Below, piece after piece: positions 61,543 through 64,000 of a stretch of 64,000 bases of DNA (the first letter of the stretch is position 1; each line of letters begins with the position of its first letter). Location: positions 47,354 to 111,353 of the forward strand of contig CAKRZE010000007.1 of assembly GCA_934432725.1 (NCBI GenBank), written 5' to 3'. Origin of the DNA: an uncultured Eubacteriales bacterium. GTDB lineage: Bacteria > Bacillota > Clostridia > Oscillospirales > CAG-272. The position numbers and the translations under genes were made by a program. Below the pieces are notes generated by a model. The model was not told where the DNA came from. It ran no database searches and saw nothing but the letters and a program-made list of their open reading frames with translations.

Positions 61543-62217
61543 TTACGGAGCATGTGCGGCTTTCCCCGGAGCGTCCGGTTTTCCCTGCATGCGGGAGCCG
61601 GGCGTGCCTTCCTGTCTTCGGCATCGGGATTTTTCCTTTGCTCTGCTGCAGGCGCAAAGTCCCCGCGCAAGCAGGATTCCTACGGCTGCGGACGCTGTTG
61701 AACAGATCCAGACCGGAATTAAAATGGCAAACGGCTCTGCGGAGCCTGCTGCCGTCCGCAGTGCGATCAGTGTGGTCGGCACAATATCAATAGAGGCGGT
61801 GCCGAGCACCGTGAATGTCACCATGTCATCGCTTGCAACCGAAGAGCCGTTTGCGTTCTCCGACAGCCTTTTCATTGCTGCAACGGCGAGCGGTGTGGCG
61901 GCGTTGCCGATTCCGAGAATGTTGGCGATCATGGAGGCTGAGATCTCCGCAATGCCGTGCTGCTTGCGCCATGCATCCGGAAACAGAAGCCGGAGCAGCG
62001 GAGAGAGCAGGTGTGCAAGCCGATCTGTGGCGCCGACTGCCTGCGCGACGCGCATAATGCCGCACCAAAGGCTCATCATTCCGAGCAGCGTCAGGGTCAG
62101 CGTGACGGCTCCCGCAGCGCCGCTGACCGAAGCCGCGGCAACCTGGGGCAGTGTTCCGTTGATAATTCCTGCGGCAAATGACACGATTGTGAATAAACCA
62201 AATATTTTTCCTATCAT
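61543..62217 (-). CDS. spmA: Spore maturation protein A
   Basis: 224 aa. Gate-domain membrane protein with MSLWCGIMRVAQAVG, LSPLLRLLFPD, ISASMIANILGIGNAATPLAVAAM and TASIDIVPTTLIALR, the SpmA signature. The C-terminal 35 residues are a polar, basic tail not usual in the family. It acts with SpmB in spore dehydration. Start ATG 62217 lacks a clear SD. It is divergent from the AbrB-like regulator, sharing a 133-bp intergenic region. Confidence 0.92.
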   Translation of the reverse strand: MIGKIFGLFTIVSFAAGIINGTLPQVAAASVSGAAGAVTLTLTLLGMMSLWCGIMRVAQAVGATDRLAHLLSPLLRLLFPDAWRKQHGIAEISASMIANILGIGNAATPLAVAAMKRLSENANGSSVASDDMVTFTVLGTASIDIVPTTLIALRTAAGSAEPFAILIPVWICSTASAAVGILLARGLCACSRAKEKSRCRRQEGTPGSRMQGKPDAPGKAAHAP

Positions 62218-62263
62218 AATTGTGTCTCAAATAATAAATATTTGTAAAATGGTTCGTTGTATA

Positions 62264-62292
62264 TTGACATTATCGGCATTATATGGTAGCAT
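62264..62292 (+). promoter_or_regulatory. Promoter of the AbrB-like regulator
   Basis: TTGACA, 17-bp spacer, TAGCAT (weak -10). A perfect 14-bp palindrome GCTGTTATAACAGC (62308-62321) lies just downstream of the start point, followed by AGAGTTTTT. It could be an operator or a small attenuator hairpin. Confidence 0.55.
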
Positions 62293-62350
62293 AAAACTCA
62301 GGGTAATGCTGTTATAACAGCAGAGTTTTTGAACAATGGGGGTTAATGCA

Positions 62351-62599
62351 ATGAAATCTACAGGTATGGTTCGGAAGATTGATGAGCTTGGCAGAATCGT
62401 TCTTCCCATCGAAATTCGCAAAACTATGGGAATTGAAAATCGTGACGCGATTGAGATCTTTGTGGATGAGGATAAGATCGTGCTGAAAAAATACCAGCCC
62501 GCGTGCATCTTCTGCGGCAATGCAGACAATGTTACTTATTTCCGCGGCAAGCTGGTTTGCAACGAATGCATCGGCGCACTGAAGCTGGCTGCCCGCTGA
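62351..62599 (+). CDS. AbrB-family regulator with C-terminal zinc ribbon
   Basis: 82 aa. The first 50 residues are an AbrB/MazE-like swapped-hairpin DNA-binding domain (MKSTGMVRKIDELGRIVLPIEI, MGIENRDAIEIFVDED). The tail has CIFCGNADN..CNECI, a Cys4 zinc motif seen in Clostridia transition-state regulators. It is a candidate repressor of stationary-phase genes. ATG 62351 is preferred over ATG 62336 because GGGGG lies between them. Terminator at 62631-62660. Confidence 0.9.
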   Translation: MKSTGMVRKIDELGRIVLPIEIRKTMGIENRDAIEIFVDEDKIVLKKYQPACIFCGNADNVTYFRGKLVCNECIGALKLAAR

Positions 62600-62630
62600 T
62601 TCCCACAGACTTCCGGTTCAGGGAGTGCTT

Positions 62631-62660
62631 CGGCTCTTGAACCGGGAGCCGTTTTCTTTT
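62631..62660 (+). terminator. Intrinsic terminator of the AbrB-like gene
   Basis: CGGCTC, loop TTGAACCGG, GAGCCG, then TTTTCTTTTT. An overlapping CCGGTTC/GAACCGG stem upstream forms an alternative fold. Bases 62661-62980 show nothing. Confidence 0.8.
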
Positions 62661-62980
62661 TGCATGTATATGCGGAAAAACGGAGCGATATCCCTGTTTT
62701 GTTCTGTTTCATGCGCGGGACGTCCGGATTCCTTCCGGGAAAATTTGAAAGCTGATAATATTCCGGGAATCGTTTGTTTTCTGTGGCTGTTTTTGAAGAC
62801 TATGGCTTTCCGCCCGCCGGTGCAGCCGGGATTTTCGGGCATCCTGTCGGTTTTGACCGCGCAGGATGTTGCAGGGGTACCGCATGTCCGGCATCAGACC
62901 CGGCGCGGAGGAAAGAGCCAAAGTGTCCATTTCACTCTTTCGGGAACGATACGGCTGAATTCTGAAACGGTACGCGCTTT

Positions 62981-63340
62981 TTATTGTTCGCTTTCGGAGC
63001 TTAAACGCTCAATTTCTTTTGAAAGCGTGTCAAAGTGTGCCTGAACGTCATCCAAAATTGCTTTCGCGTCCAATACCGTACATTTTATATCATCTATGCG
63101 GCACTCCGGATCATCCGCGGCGTCCTCTAAGTCTGCGAGTTCATCCTTGTCGGAAGCCATGACATGTCCGATGGGGCATTCGCCGAAATTTACGTTGGCT
63201 TCATCGCCTGACACCGTGACGGTGTTCAGCGGGGTCTGACTGAAGGCAACCTTCAGACCGCCGCCGGAAAACTGAATGTTTTCAAGGAGATCCTCTGATT
63301 TCTTGATCCTGTTCTCAAGCTCGGCAAGTCTTTGCTCCAT
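62981..63340 (-). CDS. Small acidic coiled-coil protein of unknown function
   Basis: 119 aa. ATG 63340 lies 8 bases after GAAAGGA. Residues 1-20 form a short coiled coil (MEQRLAELENRIKKSEDLL), a beta-rich middle contains LKVAFSQTPLNTVTVSGDEANVNFGE, and the C-terminal half is acidic with a second helix (DAKAILDDVQAHFDTLSKEIERL). Strongly biased toward Asp/Glu. I do not recognise a family. The SD can pair with the sequence before the ATG (GAAAGG, loop ATG, CCTTTC), a possible translation-control hairpin. Confidence 0.65.
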   Translation of the reverse strand: MEQRLAELENRIKKSEDLLENIQFSGGGLKVAFSQTPLNTVTVSGDEANVNFGECPIGHVMASDKDELADLEDAADDPECRIDDIKCTVLDAKAILDDVQAHFDTLSKEIERLSSESEQ

Positions 63341-63599
63341 GAAAGGCATCCTTTCTGCTTTTACTGCCGCTGCGTGGTGTGATCTTTCATGGTCAGGTAT
63401 ATGAGAACGCGCCGCGGCTGGAGGCGGCATTCGGCTTCTGATTGAGCCAAACGGGTACGGAAAAAGGCGGCTCTGCGTGTTCGGAGAATGAGGCGTTTCC
63501 TTGAAAAGGATGCTTATGCGGCGGGGTCCCGGCGCAATATACGGAATCAGTGCTGCCGCGCCTGCGGTGTCTATGCGGAAGTGAAATCAATCCTGCTGC

Positions 63600-63775
63600 G
63601 GGCATCTGCGGACTTGTTTCCGGAAGATCTTGGCTGCGGGAGTCCTTGAAAAACCGCAAGTCATTTCGGAAGAGCTCGGTCGCAGGCACCCTCAAAAAGC
63701 CGCAAGTCGTTTTGGAAAATCTCTGTCACAGGAACTCCAAAACGCGCAGGCTCGCTTCGGGGAACGTCCGCAGGC
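63600..63775. repeat. Degenerate tandem repeat, about 45-bp unit
   Basis: Four diverged units of about 45 bp, each with AAAAACCGCAAGTCATTTCGG- or AAAAAGCCGCAAGTCGTTTTGG-like cores followed by GGAA and a TC/GCAGG segment. The period is a multiple of three, and minus-strand frames give VP.TE.F.NDLR.F-like 15-residue repeats, but no start or SD supports a gene. Confidence 0.7.
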
Positions 63776-63847
63776 GCTTTGCCGGTTGCAGGCGTATCTT
63801 GCGGCTGCAAGGTATTCTGCACAGTCCGAGATGACTCTGTTATATTG

Positions 63848-63882
63848 AAAAAGCTCCTGACTTTCGTCAAGAGCTTTTTTAT
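63848..63882. terminator. Strong bidirectional terminator
   Basis: AAAAAGCTC-C-TGAC, loop TTTC, GTCA-A-GAGCTTTTTT: nearly continuous 13-bp stem with T-runs on both strands. The last 120 bases of the window contain no recognisable feature. Confidence 0.8.
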
Positions 63883-64000
63883 GTGGTAGGACTATAAAAT
63901 AAATTTTTTCGCCTTTTTGGGGTTAGTATTTGTTCCCTTACGAAAAATCCTGAACTTTCAAGGTTAGGGGCGGCGGTGAGCCGCTGTCATTCGGTCAGCG

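Noticed and set aside
62218..62263. Sigma-E-like promoter for spmA
   Set aside because: Only partial matches to the -35 and -10 could be aligned; not strong enough to list.

Overview
The window reads as a GC-rich chromosome segment from a spore-forming Clostridia-type Firmicute. The evidence is SpoIIGA with SigE, SpoVT, SpoVS beside a YmdB-type gene, SpmA with SpmB, a DnaD/DnaI-type pair, and Gram-positive SD and sigma-A promoter signals. Fifty-one coding genes are supported. Coding genes are often separated by 300-1100 bp of GC-rich DNA with no credible gene. Several of these gaps contain good promoters, terminators and tandem or dispersed repeats. No tRNA, rRNA, CRISPR array, transposase or phage gene was recognised.

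Layout. 1-4324: end of a WalJ-type hydrolase, rlmH, a secreted WG-repeat protein, thiN. 4620-5073: tandem repeats of about 172 bp. 5188-18532, mostly minus strand: a membrane glycosyltransferase, a small membrane protein, sigE and spoIIGA, an RNHCP protein, a PhoP/PhoR-like system plus an HD protein behind Pho-box-like repeats, a flotillin-like protein with an attenuator-like leader, and aspartokinase. 19323-22539: an MBOAT O-acyltransferase and a DHHW protein, probably modifying a surface polymer. 23115-31934: a dCMP-deaminase-like protein, rimI-tsaD, a Rex-like protein with an altered nucleotide-binding loop, a DnaD-domain protein, a DnaI-like helicase loader, a TSCPD protein and a membrane zinc peptidase. 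A cluster of five DnaA-box-like 9-mers precedes the Rex-like gene. 32447-39562: spoVS, ymdB, a large CotH-kinase lipoprotein, spoVT, ybaK.

40722-55468 is a long same-strand metabolic block: UlaG-like hydrolase, deoC, sugar mutarotase, ribokinase-family kinase, medium-chain dehydrogenase, CoA-acylating aldehyde dehydrogenase, SucC/SucD-type ADP-forming acyl-CoA ligase, a complete E1alpha/E1beta/E2/E3 2-oxoacid dehydrogenase and a cupin. The simplest reading is catabolism of a deoxysugar. The kinase and aldolase would release acetaldehyde and glyceraldehyde-3-phosphate. Acetaldehyde would go to acetyl-CoA and then acetate plus ATP, while the dehydrogenase complex handles pyruvate or acetoin. 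A perfect 20-bp palindrome of LacI-family type lies just before deoC.

55844-63340: a YqeG phosphatase, an endonuclease-IV-like protein, a DivIVA-like protein, an NlpC/P60 lipoprotein, spmB/spmA, an AbrB-zinc-ribbon regulator and a small acidic protein.

The most unusual feature is a recurrent translation-start architecture. In seven or eight unrelated genes the SD (GAAAGGA-like) is separated from the start codon by a stem-loop plus 7-15 nt, most often 11-13. In four cases the first arm of the loop could also pair with the SD. Second is a pair of about 195-bp repeats, each with a hairpin at both ends, after cotH and after the DivIVA-like gene.
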